64,000 nt of DNA from Chamaelirium japonicum (Eukaryota > Streptophyta > Magnoliopsida > Liliales > Melanthiaceae). The notes under the pieces are model-generated. The model worked only from the letters and a program-made list of their open reading frames with translations, was not told the DNA's origin and ran no database searches. Position 1 is the first letter of the stretch. Each line of letters opens with the position of its first letter. The DNA is taken from assembly GCA_947650365.1 (NCBI GenBank), contig OX393554.1, positions 38,218,093 to 38,282,092 on the forward strand, given 5' to 3'. Shown piece by piece: positions 24,843 through 35,369 of the stretch. A program made the translations under genes and the position numbers.

Positions 24843-25400
24843 AGAATATATAATACAAAAATTATAGCATTGTGTGAGTTTGAAGGTGCAAGAGGAGAGG
24901 GAAAAGAGAGATTGTAGAGATGTGAGAGATGGGCGGATGAAACCCTAGGTTTAGATGTATATTTATAGGTCTAGAAACCCCTAAGTTCATCCCTTATATG
25001 TTAGGAAGGAATCCCAACCGAATTAGAGTTGAAAAACATCCAAAAATCGTCCTGGAACAATTTCGTAATTTAGTGCAACTTCAGACTGCACTGTACCTAG
25101 TTGCTATTTTGGTCGTGTCCCCCTCATCCGGACTCTGATCGATGTGATTCAAGATGCATCAGAAAGATGACTCGATTCACTACATCGTAAAACAAGTCTC
25201 ACTCGAAGGATCATTAGGGAATTTTACTGATCAATTATTCTTTTAGGTTTGATTGAATGATAAATGTTTCTATTCAATAAGCTAACCTAACCAGTAAGCC
25301 TTATAATCATTACTTGCACATATAATACATCAAATGTTAGTTAATCCATATTAGAGGGTTTTAGATGGCTTAAGATCACAACTCTGAGTTCAGTGTCTTT
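24056..25400. other. Intergenic DNA with (TA)n tract
   Basis: At 24090-24195 the sequence is rich in gagtcg/cgagtc words, a short irregular repeat. A (TA)n run of about 40 bases lies at 24799-24839. The TATA-like atttatagg and aaaccctaggttt around 24945-24970 could be an LTR promoter, but no partner LTR was found. Confidence 0.3.
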
Positions 25401-27420
25401 CCTGTCTATCATTTCAGCCAAGTACCAATGCATGAACTTACGCACACATATATGCATTCTAACAAACAAATCCTACACTTACTATATTGTTAATCACTAA
25501 ACATCCTTGTTATCATACGTAGTTTGTACGTCAAAGTCCTCCTATTTTCACACATGCTCTTTCGCATGGAGCGGTACAATGGAGGTCTCCATGCTGATTT
25601 TGATGACATGGATTGCTCACTGACTTGCATTTCGATCGTAGGTGAGTTTCGCGCAACGGAAGCGAATGATACGGAGCTGAATCCGTGCTCGCACGATTAT
25701 TGGAGCGGATCCTTAACATGGTTTTCAAAACATGGGTGATACACGATCTTCGAATCAGGTAGCTATAATCTACCTGATTTTTGCTCCTGCCTAAAGTGGA
25801 TTCCTCTGACCAATCATGGCCCGATCATGCAATCACCAGCACACACTTATCTGATGTCAGTGGATCAGTACTAGTTGCTCGTGCGCTGCACCATCAGGTT
25901 GCAATCCAAGGGAAAGCAGCAGGTGGGAGCGAGAGTTGAACCCAGAGCACGGTCCCTGGCATTAGAGGCGGCGGCCTCCTCCTATTCCCCTTCCATTCCA
26001 CCTCATGCGCTCTCGATGCTTAGTACTCGATCCCTCCGTCTGGGGTGACCAAACTCGCAACTATTGTCGGCCTTACTCACTACTCTGCCTCGTCTCCATC
26101 GACTTGCTGGTGCTGCAACTTAATCCCTTAACGAGTATTTTTTATTTATTTTTTCGTTTGGTTTTTGGATTTTTACTTTAATTATACACTTGGTCAGGGG
26201 CCTAGCCATGAATTACATATTACAGGAAATCATATCAACATCAGTAAAAAAAAATCTCAAAATGTCAGAACAGCAAGAAGCGTCGAACATTATGGTATAT
26301 AAGCATTGTCTATTCTATGAAAAACTGATGAAGAATTTCTTGAAAATTAGAGCAATTTAAAAAAAAAGAAAGAAGACTACGGGGAGTTAGCATCTTCTTT
26401 GATTTTTTGTTTTTTTTTCAAGAATCTTCTTCTTTGATTGCCTATTAGTTTTTTTTAACCTGATTCTCTTTTACAATAGTCTCAGTGATCCTTGGTGTCC
26501 AAATTTCTATTAGTATTTTTCTGCACAATTGAGGTAGAAGGCCCAACTAGCCCAGCTTGGAAGGTTGAGTGTCGAGGTAGAAGGACTGGACATCCGTCGG
26601 CGGAGAACCTCGACGCTGGGGACGGTTCCTACCAACCTGCTGCACTCGGCGATAGATCTGGCCCCTACGTCGATTGAAGGCCGTCCACCGAGCAGGGATG
26701 CCGCCGCCACGACCCCGACGCTCTGAGAACAAAAAGCCGACAGCTTGACACTCCCCTATGCACAGAGGGGAGTAAGGGGGCCATCTCCCACCTCAAAAAA
26801 ACATGCGGATCCCATTCCAGGCCTCCATGGAGTTGCCGCTGGCGGTGTCCGAGGAGGCCAAGAAGCCGTTTGACAAAACCCTAACCCTAGGGAGGGAAGG
26901 GGAAAGGAGATGACACTCACAAGACGATGATCTGAGTGGTTGCTTCTCCTTGCGCAGAGCAATTTAAAGTAAGCTGGGAAACTATTGCCCTCACCTTCCC
27001 CCTAAAGATTTCAAACCTTTTAAGATTAGGACACCTAGCCCAATACCACTCTTGTTCCATTAACACCCACATGTGTAGCTAATGTTTGTGAATTATTCAC
27101 AAAATTCATGAATTATTTGTGAACATTTCGGGAGTTATTCGGGTGTGACCCATGCTGCTGAATAATTCAAAGAATAATTCATTTGACTTTGAGTTTGTAA
27201 ATTATTCATGAATTTTTTGTTATTTCGGATAATATTGTTACTATAGTTGCATTAACACTAACATTTTTAACAGATTTAAAAAAAAAAATAGCCATAACTT
27301 ATTTTAAGGAGATGCTTTCAAGCCTAATGATTTTAAAATGCTGTGGACGAAATTGCCCTCCACAGCATTTCAAGTTTTTCTTTGGTATGCCATCGAACGA
27401 GTGACCACTGCCTGCCCCCC
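25401..27420. other. Intergenic DNA, no supported gene
   Basis: Short GC-rich open frames at 26490-26960 have no recognisable domain. I see no splice structure or motif that would make them exons. The sequence aaccctaaccctaggg near 26878 is a short telomere-like word. Confidence 0.3.
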
Positions 27421-27429
27421 CCTCCCCCA

Positions 27430-27615
27430 CCGTTGTCGCCGGACCTAACCGAACCCACCCCCTTGCTGCCGTCAGACCTAACCGAACCCCCTGCCCCCCT
27501 CCCCTGCTGCTGAACCTAACTGAACCCCAGTCCCCCCGTCGCTGCCCCCCCTCCTCGCGACCACCTGGACCTAATCTAACCCCCCCCGCTGGACCTAATC
27601 GTACCCCCCAGGGCC
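27430..27615 (+). repeat. C-rich minisatellite
   Basis: The motif ggacctaaccgaaccc recurs about five times with variants (gaacctaactgaacccc, ggacctaatctaacccc, ggacctaatcgtacccc), separated by C-rich spacers of 10-30 bases. Coding frames across it are compositional. Confidence 0.6.
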
Positions 27616-27619
27616 CCCA

Positions 27620-28680
27620 CCTAATCCACAGGCCATGGGATGAACCCTATACCTAAGGAGTTCAACCGAACCACCTCGCCACCGCGGCCTCCTTTGCTGC
27701 TCACTGCTGCCGTCTCTGTCGCCGCCAGAGCTGCTGGCCACTGCCCCCGCCTCCTCTGTGCTGCAGTCGCTGCTGTTGTCGAAGTTGCTCTGGGAGTTGT
27801 CGGCGTTGAGCGCAAGGTCGCCGGAGCTGCTCGGGAGAGTGGAAAGAAGATAGGGGCAGTTTCGGATTAATTGTGAAAAACAGGAACCTTAGGCTAAATG
27901 AAACATTTCGATGTTCTATTCATGTGATGGACCTGTTGTCAAGGACCTCTCACATTAACCCCCCAAAAAAAAAGAGATGGCATGGGTATTGACACGGGAT
28001 GGGTAAGGGGATCCCGCGTCAATAGCCAGCCGATTGACTTTCTTTGGGTCAATGATGAGAATAGCTTTGAGCCCACCGGTAATCGCGAAGAGTAAAATTT
28101 AGTAGCTGTGTTCGAGGGAAGAAGGGTTCTTGTTAATTCAGAGGAATTTTGTGCTGCTGGTGGTTTGTTCTCTACGATCAATTCGACTTGAAGAGAAGCA
28201 TCCGCCGTCTTCCCTTTCCTCCCCTTTCATCATGGCCGGACCTCCCCTTCCTCTCCACCTTCTCCATCGTCAGAACCTCTACCGACTCAATTTTTCGGTA
28301 TTACAATCCAAACACAGAGAGTGACATTAGGCAGTATCTTGCCGTTCGCTAGTCGTCCATTGAATGGAATTCAAAATATTCACCCTGATCATGCCAAACA
28401 TATTGAACAACACTCGGTAGGACCTTTCCGAATGTTGTTTGTACTTCCCGTAATACCGAACAATGAGGCAACGGCAAGGTGTTGAAATGCTCGCCGGAGG
28501 AGATTCTTGTCGGAAAGGGACATGGTAGATGCATGCCTCCGGTTTCATCGGGTTAGGACGATCTACATTGTTTAGGATTAGATAGGATTATTTTGGGTCT
28601 GGGGCCTGTGACATAAGTGCAACATACGGCCTAATGCCACATTAACTCTAACAGTAAAGTCCATTCCAAATCTATATAAC
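27620..28680. other. Intergenic DNA, no supported gene
   Basis: The GC-rich stretch 27640-27860 is open on both strands but translates to Ala/Arg/Val-rich sequence without a domain. At 28260-28470 the sequences gtattacaatccaaacacag and cgtaataccgaacaatgagg form a weak inverted pair. Confidence 0.3.
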
Positions 28681-28689
28681 ATGGCACGT

Positions 28690-28834
28690 CGGTTTTGTGC
28701 TGACTAGACAAAACGGAACCAAAAATTGACTAGAATAAGCTGACTAGACAAAAAAAATACCTCTCTCACTCTGTGTGTGTGTCTTTCCCCGGCTCTCTCT
28801 CCCCCTTGTTTTCTCTCTCTCTCTATCCTCGTTC

Positions 28835-28902
<68 letters not shown>

Positions 28903-29015
28903 GGGGGTGGGAGGGGAGGGGAGGAGTGGGGGAGGGGGGGGGGGGGGGGGGGGTTGGTTGGTCGTGCCGGAGACACCCACTTTGTGCCAATCGGCACAGG
29001 CATGCACTAGTGTCC
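28690..29015. repeat. Dispersed repeat copy with CT microsatellite and G run
   Basis: It starts with gtgctgactagacaaaacgg, shared with about 2129, contains (CT)n at about 28838-28901 and a run of about 20 G at 28934-28953, and ends near cacaggcatgcactagtgtc, shared with about 3207. Five overlapping open frames here are artefacts of the dinucleotide repeat. Confidence 0.6.
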
Positions 29016-29347
29016 TTATAACCTGAGCTACATGTGACTTCAAAAGTAAACCCACAACCCAACCTGACCTAATAAGCCTACAAACTTGCCAGCCCGATGG
29101 TTTGTACCAGTGGATATTATGTGCCAAACTTAATGGTTCGATCACAATCGTCCGCTGCACTCCTCCTAACCAGTGAATCACACTCATCCCTGATGACCAC
29201 CGACATACAGAGGAAGGAATGACATTGATCATCATGAAGTAACGAGAGTTAATTGTCAAAAATAATTGTTTAGTTCTATAGGGTTGCAATTGAGATGGGA
29301 TTTACACGAATCAAAATAAAGTTGGAAACTTTGTGTGATTGCTTCAA

Positions 29348-29353
29348 TTTTAT
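29348..29353 (-). terminator. Polyadenylation signal AATAAA of the RING-H2 gene
   Basis: AATAAA on the minus strand lies about 256 bases past the stop codon of the RING-H2 gene. It is the first canonical signal downstream. Between it and the gene are two GAGA runs (plus sense) at 29374-29429. Confidence 0.45.
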
Positions 29354-29609
29354 TCGCTTGATGTATACAGATTAGAGAGAGAGAGATAGAAGACTCCAAG
29401 AGAGAGAGAGAGAAAGAGAGAGAGAGAGGAGTCCTAGAGAGAGAAACCACACTCTGATCGAAATCGATCTGGGTTTCAGTCGCAAAAACTAAACCCCAAT
29501 CCAATCCAGTCCAATCACAGTCCCAATTCCCAAGAAACCAAAATCAAAAACTCTGTACAAAGAAAGAGAAGCCCTTTCTCGCCCCCAAAACCAAGATCCC
29601 CTTCTGGGA

Positions 29610-30131
29610 CTACGAAGGGAGGGGCATCGGGGTCGGTGGCGAGAAGTGGAAGGGGTAGTACTCGTCATCGTAGACCCAGTCGGGAGCGGCAGGCGCCGCC
29701 TCCGGGAAGAGGGGGGCCCGGCAGAGGGGGCAGGTCCGGTGGGCGTGGCCGATCCACCGGTCGAGGCACCACCGGTGGAAGACGTGCCGGCAGTTTCCCA
29801 GCCGCCGGACCTCCTCCCGGCCCTCGAGCTCGTGGAGGCACACCGCGCAGCTCTCCGGCAGGACGCGTCCGAGGACCTCGAACCGGACCACGGGCAGGGC
29901 CTCGTCGATCAGCGCCGCCGCCGGCACCGGGCCGAGCTCCGGGCTCCAGTGCTGGAGGTCCTGCCGCCCGTCGGCGGGAGGGTCCGGCCAGGGGGCGTCG
30001 GAGTCGTCGAGGAGGTCGCCGAGGCCGACGGAATCAAAGGTCCAGGAGATGAGGCTCCTCACGTGCCCCATGAGGAAGATCACATGGAGGAAGAGCCTTG
30101 GGAGCTCCGAGTAGCCAACGGGGAATCCCAT
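29610..30131 (-). CDS. BRH1: BRH1-like RING-H2 E3 ubiquitin ligase
   Basis: An intact single-exon gene of 173 codons. It begins MGFPVGYSELPRLFL, the hallmark N-terminus of BRH1 and related RING-H2 proteins, which has a hydrophobic segment at about residues 10-30 that probably anchors it to a membrane. The RING-H2 domain has all eight metal ligands: C95, C98, C114, H116, H119, C122, C134 and C137. ESCAVCLHELEG and NCRHVFHRWCLDRW are typical. Arabidopsis BRH1 is brassinosteroid-responsive and family members act as E3 ligases; the same role is inferred here. The length is close to the usual 165-175 residues. The coding sequence is far richer in GC than its surroundings, a trait common in intronless monocot genes. 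The ATG is the only one matching the family start and sits just behind a GA-repeat leader. The gene stands alone, flanked by repeats. Confidence 0.93.
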   Translation of the reverse strand: MGFPVGYSELPRLFLHVIFLMGHVRSLISWTFDSVGLGDLLDDSDAPWPDPPADGRQDLQHWSPELGPVPAAALIDEALPVVRFEVLGRVLPESCAVCLHELEGREEVRRLGNCRHVFHRWCLDRWIGHAHRTCPLCRAPLFPEAAPAAPDWVYDDEYYPFHFSPPTPMPLPS

Positions 30132-30236
30132 CTCTCTCTCTCTCTCTCTCTACAAAACCCCCAAAACTCAAAAGGGAGAATATGAGAGTAGTTTTTTCCT
30201 TGCATTCCCTTTGGTCATTATATATAGGGGGGGGGG

Positions 30237-30295
<59 letters not shown>
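30132..30295 (-). promoter_or_regulatory. RING-H2 gene leader, TATA box and GA/CT tracts
   Basis: A (GA)12-type tract (minus sense) ends directly at the start codon. The TATA box, tatatata, is at 30219-30226, about 90 bases before the ATG, so transcription should start near 30190. Immediately upstream of the TATA box is a G/C run and then a (CT)n tract in gene sense at 30236-30293. GA/CT repeats close to plant starts can be bound by BBR/BPC proteins; that is an inference here. Confidence 0.6.
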
Positions 30296-31072
30296 GAGTA
30301 GGGTTGGGACTGTCCCTCTCATTGTGGGGGAATGAAAAGAGAATCCACCCTATTTTTGGGGTTTTTTTGCAAATTGACATAAAAAATCTAGTCTAATCCA
30401 GAATTAAACTCTGAAAAATTTATATTTATATATCCAACATTCAAAACATATAAAATTATACATATTCACCCCTCTATTACTATCCGTCAACATAAAGTAA
30501 CTTAAGCACGGTGAGCTTCTAACTCGAGATCCAAATAACCAATTTACCCATAGTCAAAGTGTGGGTTATCGTCTTTATTAGCTAATTTCAGTTGTTTTCA
30601 GTGCGAGTACCATAACCCTGACACCACTCTGATCTCCTGTCGATGCTCGGCTGACCAGTCGTCCACGCTTGTCCTCCCTCCATGTTTGCCGGATAGGTCA
30701 CCAACCCTTCTCGTTTAATCCTAACAGCCAGCTAGGAAAAGTTATGAGTACGGTAGCTAACCGAATGGATGAATGTGCACAACTTTATATGTTTTGGAGA
30801 GTTGATATGTAAATATAAGATTTCTCAAGAATTAATATAAATTAAACTAGCTTGCATGGTCGATTTATAAAACCCCCTCTCTTTTTTTTTTGGAGAAAAG
30901 GAGCCGAATCCACCACATTTTTAGTGCCACATAGGTGGATGGATGGATGGATTCTTTATTAGGTATTTGATTTTTTAAGCTACTTAGTACTCAATTCGTG
31001 CTTTAAAGATAATGTTTGGTGCCTTATTTTAGTTTGGTCAATCCAATCCCCCCACATTAAAATGAAAGACCA
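30296..31072. other. Intergenic DNA, no recognised gene
   Basis: AT-rich sequence upstream of the RING-H2 gene with a short (ggat)n run near 30938-30952. I see no conserved element. Confidence 0.35.
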
Positions 31073-31266
31073 ATGCTATTCAGCCATCCGGTTTTCCATT
31101 CGGATGGGGCCATTCTGACGTGGCACCCAACCAGAACCGTCCCTTTACCGAACAGTTGTGGCTGAGTGAGATTCACCATTTAGGGTTGGGTGCAACGGAC
31201 GATTGCGATCAATACCACATCAAGATGACCCGATCAGGATGGAAACATGGATAGCTCAATAGCATT
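31073..31266. mobile_element. MITE with about 35-base inverted ends
   Basis: The left end atgctattcagccatccgg and the right end, read in reverse as atgctattgagctatcc, are inverted copies, and the inner parts (attcggatggggcc and gacccgatcaggat) also pair. The inside carries the words gggtgcaacggacgattg. Related copies: 60398-60592, 63690-63843 (left end missing) and possibly 14436-14562. Confidence 0.65.
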
Positions 31267-31639
31267 TTCCTAAATGAAATGATCTAATCGGGCGTTACGA
31301 AACCGTAAGGCGGCGGGGCAGATGCATCTAACACCGTTGGTCAATGCTAAGTGCCATTCACTTGTTATCGGACAACACCGACGCTTTACGCCCGCCAATC
31401 GTACGGTACACCACGCCAAATGGGACCGGTTCTTTACAATAAAAACGAGAAGATTTAATTAAGAAGGGTGGCTTACAAAGAAGGAACACATGGGATTAGT
31501 TGCATTTACTATGATTTTTGTCCTAATTGATATAGATTCATCTCCCTCTTCGGAGATAATGTTAATTAACAAAGAGAGAGAAAATTGTGGGGGTGGGGGC
31601 CGATGGATTATTGGGTAATGATGGAAAATGCAGGGGGCT

Positions 31640-33880
31640 TATTGGATGTCAATAGATAAGCCCTCCTTTTTTGTATTCTTTGTTAGTGGTGGTTAGCATG
31701 CTCGATTTCGTGCCATCTTCCTCTTCATGTTTTCTTCAAAAAATCCGCAAGTATGCCATTGGTGTGTAGGAGAAGTCACCTAAGAGAGGAAGTTTCCGTT
31801 ATCTATTATTTGAAATTTTGTTTATTCATGGTGGTCATTATCATGCCATCTCTCCTCCTCCTCTTCTCCTCTCCTCCTTCTCTTCGTCGTCGTCGTCATC
31901 ATCGTCCTCGTCATCATCACTACATGTTAATGGACGTACTGCCATTGTTTTTCTAATCCATTACAACCATCTAAAGTAAATCTATAGATGCATCTACCAT
32001 TGCATACTTCCGACAATTAATACTTCTCAACGGGATGGGTTCAGGACAAGGTATTCTTTAACGAGACAGGCTGGGGATAAGACCGGTCTGTCGCAAACTC
32101 GTCCGATTGCCATCCCTAGTTAGATTGGAAAGATAAGTTTTTTCATAGTTGTAGTGGTCTCCCTCATGGATTGACTTTTTGATTGTTGGATTTAGATAGA
32201 GGGTTATATGGTTTTCCCCACTCTTTTTGTTGAAGGGTGTTACTTGTAGTAGTATACTACCTGTATAGGATGTTTAGTCCCACATTGGTTATTCAGTATT
32301 CTCATCTCCTTATGTACTTGTGTATATATGTGGGCATAGACCCTAATGAAGATCATTCCAGTTGGATCTCCAATTCTCTATAGTCACATCTTACACCCTC
32401 GATTTTAGGAGTTTCTTGCAGCTGTTCATGATCATCAGGAGCCCATGTCAACTCCTACAGGGAGGCAGTATAGTTTTCTGAGTACCAGCAGGTTATGACT
32501 GAGGAGTTCATGACTTTTCACCAGACTCAGACTTAGGATCTTATTCCATGCCCTCAAGAGTCTCTCCTATCAACTGCAAATGGATTTTTAAGCTTAAGAC
32601 TCGCTCATATGGCTCCATTAAGTAGCATAAGATTTGTCTTGTTGTTAGAGGATTCACTCAGGAGCATGTGATTGACTACGATGAGACATTTGCTCTCATT
32701 GCACGGATGCCCACTGTTCGTACACTGCTCATTATGGTTGCTGTTTGTGGATGACCATTTCATTAGATTGATGTAAAGAATGCATTTTTTAATGGTGCAA
32801 TAGGCTTATTGGATGTCAGTGGATAATCCCTCCCTTTTTTAATTTTTTTTTTGTTAGAGGTTAATATGCTCGATTTCATGCCATCTTCCTCTTTATGTAT
32901 TGTTCGAATAATCCTCAAGTATGCCATTGCGGGTGAAGGGGAAGCCACTTAAGAGAGGAGATTTCCATTATCTATTATTTGGAATTTTGGTAATTCATGA
33001 TATTCATTATCATGCCATTTCTCCTCTCCTCTTCTCCTTCTCCTCCTCTCCTCTTCTTCATCATCATCACTACATGTTAATGGGTAACATGGGCATACCA
33101 TCATTGTTTTTTTTAATCCTTGTCAACCATCTGAAGTATAACCAGGTTCTTGGTCAGCAATTACCTCTAATATATGTGGAATATCCCACCGGAATAGTCC
33201 CACATCGGTATAGGGAGTTGGGTGGCCTCTCGTAATATACCCGTTGCGCTCTCCTCCCTTCAAGAGGTCAACCTTTCGGAGCACTCAGGTGTACATTGTC
33301 ACAATATAAAAATTGCAATTCTCTAAAAATCGAATAAGTTGAAGGGAAAATTGATGATATCATTTTCTTAAGATAAAATCTATAGATGCTTCTACTAATG
33401 CATATTTCGGACAATACTCCTGACCCTCTGGCTACATCATGTCGTGCCCAATAGGTGTCCGAGGTACGGATAACTTTTCAAATGAGTCAAGTTGTAGGGT
33501 TTAGAAAGAGAAACATGGTTTTTATTGGTTTGAATTACACAAACGATGGAAAATAAATGGAGATGGTTGAAAATTGTGATTAAATTGTACTAAAAGGATA
33601 AATTGGGATCATAAGGGTGTGTATTAGGACATGTCTAAAGATATTTCTTAACAGGGCGGATTCGGAACAAGACATTTCTTAACATGATGGATTTGGAACA
33701 AGGTATTCTTTAGTGGACAGGCTAGGGATAAGACCGACCCATCGCAAACTTGACCCGTTGCCATACCTAGTTAGATTGGCAAGATAAGTGGTCTCCCTCA
33801 TGGACTGCTTTTTTGATTGTTGGATTTAGATAGAGGGTTACATGGTTTTCCCCACTCTTTTTGTTGAAGGGTAATAGAGG
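31640..33880 (+). repeat. Imperfect direct duplication flanking a Copia fragment
   Basis: Copy 1 is about 31640-32237 and copy 2 about 32800-33880. Shared blocks in the same order: ggcttattggatgtca, gccatcttcctctt, caagtatgccatt, gttatctattattt, and ggtctccctcatgga up to ccccactctttttgttgaagg. Copy 2 has two extra segments (about 33139-33385 and about 33430-33650). The first includes tcccacatcggtatagg, typical of an LTR. Between the copies lies the Copia fragment. Neither copy encodes a recognisable protein. Confidence 0.6.
32238..32800 (+). pseudogene. Copia reverse transcriptase N-terminal fragment
   Basis: Plus-strand fragments read DLIPCPQES, then INCKWIFKLKTRSYGS, then ICLVVRGFTQEHVIDYDETF, then PTVRTLLIMVAVCG and IDVKNAFFNG. 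These follow the Copia RT order (CKWVYKIK, ARLVARGFTQ, YxETFAPVA, VKNAFLNG). Internal stops and a frame change make it a relic. It is cut off directly after VKNAFFNG at the start of duplication copy 2, before the YVDD motif. The part before it (32238-32490) looks like LTR or leader sequence. Confidence 0.75.
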
Positions 33881-34140
33881 GTTTTGAGGGCATAATGTTT
33901 TTCAGGTATTGCTAATTGCTAAATGGTAGACTAAAGATAAAGGAAAGTTGGAAGCCAAAATATGGTATATAAAATGGCTATATTTTAGTGAGCTTTGAAA
34001 GTGATCATATATTTTTTAGAAGGATGGAGTGATTAAATGATAAATTTAGAAGAACTAGAGCATATGTGGACATAAAGGTGACTGAGAGAGAGTCCATGTT
34101 TTTTTGTTATGATCTTTTGATAATGTGATAACTTCTCTCT
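33881..34140. other. Spacer, no recognised feature
   Basis: AT-rich sequence without recognisable genes or repeats. Confidence 0.3.
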
Positions 34141-34189
34141 TTAGGCACAAATTATCGAAAGCAACCCCAACTTAAAATTTTAAAAATAT

Positions 34190-34690
34190 CGAATATGTTC
34201 TTATGCGACCCTAGTCTTTTGCTAAGAGCAGTCCATGCCCATCGTCACTGTCTCTGTTCCTATGCAGGTTGTTGCTTGTTTCTACTATCCTTCGCCTCCC
34301 CATGCAACCGAACATTGCCATCTCCTTCCTCCTCCTTCGTCCTCGATTCTTCCTTTTTCCTCCCCTTCTCTTCCTCCTCCTCCAGGGAACAACACTAGGT
34401 CATTCTAAGCTGAGTGCACCTTCCGTGCCATCGGCCATGGAGGCCAAATGCATCTGCAATACATTTGGCCAATAGAGGTCAAATGCGTTCCAACGGTCGA
34501 ATTTTTTTGTAGATGCATTCGGCGTCTATGGCCGAATACATAGAAGGTGCAATCGACATGGAATAGTTGAGTGGTGTTGGTTTCAGGAGGAGGAGGAAGT
34601 AGTAGGGGAGGAGGAAGAAGAACGAGAGAAAATGATAAGGAGGAGGAGGAGGAAGAAGAGGAAGGGGAGAAAAAAGGAAAAGGATGTTAG
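34190..34690. repeat. Pyrimidine-left, purine-right fold-back segment
   Basis: A CT-rich arm (34315-34385, ctcctcc words) and a GA-rich arm (34590-34675, gaggagg words) flank a middle with related inverted words (accttccgtgcc against gaaggtgcaatc, and catttggcc). The layout is the same as at 44060-44845 and 46325-47027. The open frame at 34195-34398 is compositional. Confidence 0.4.
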
Positions 34691-34736
34691 GATCTGATAT
34701 GATATGACACCAGTTTGTTATGCTCTTATACCAGTT

Positions 34737-35347
34737 TGTTGCGACCTCGATGAGTCACAGAGATTAAATTATAAATCGTTCCTCCGGCGGATCAATCACG
34801 AAACACAATCACAATATTAAGCAGTGAAGTAGCAAAGCATAAACAGGAAAATTCCAAACACAAAACAAAACCACATAGAGAAGAGATAAATATTTACGAG
34901 AAAAACCTTACGGGAGAAAACAACAGGCGAAGACGGTCAGACGATCCACTATAATAGAGAAACCAAGAAGTTGCGATCAACTCCAACGAGAAGACCTCTT
35001 CAGCTAGGGCACCTTCTCCTCTCAAGAATCTCACCAAGACTTTATCTCAAGAACTCACAATGAATCTAAATAAATTTTCTTTTCAAAGAAACCCTAACCA
35101 CCCCTTTATATAGTAGGATAAGTCTCTCACTTACCCCCCATCCAAAGGCCTAAAATATTCCAAAAAATAGTGTAATCCCGAGCAATAACGTTAGGTTGTG
35201 TACACCAATATCCAGCACTACTCAAATAAAGGCTGATTTGGTGCCTGACCTACCGGCACACACCTAGTAATATTGTGGTGCTACTCTTCTTAATTGTCAC
35301 TTCTTCTGGTGATTCTCCTGGGGAGCAATACTTAAGAAATCGAGACA
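34737..35347 (-). mobile_element. Copia-I LTR, left copy
   Basis: 611 bases with TG...CA ends, similar to the LTR at 42962-43577 (cggatcaatca, agcaaagcataaac, gagaaaccaagaagttg and ctcttca blocks in order). On the minus strand its start lies next to a purine tract (caaggtggaaaa, about 35369-35357), as expected of a 3' LTR. Its other end is followed by aactggtataagagc, which resembles the tRNA-Met primer-binding site expected after a 5' LTR. Confidence 0.7.
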
Positions 35348-35369
35348 TACTCTATAATTTTCCACCTTG

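Noticed and set aside
27640..27870. 76-codon Ala/Val-rich frame
   Set aside because: GC-rich stretch open on both strands, with no start context, domain or neighbouring exon.
29646..30185. 179-codon plus-strand frame opposite the RING-H2 gene
   Set aside because: It is the antisense shadow of a GC-rich gene; the minus frame has all eight RING ligands.
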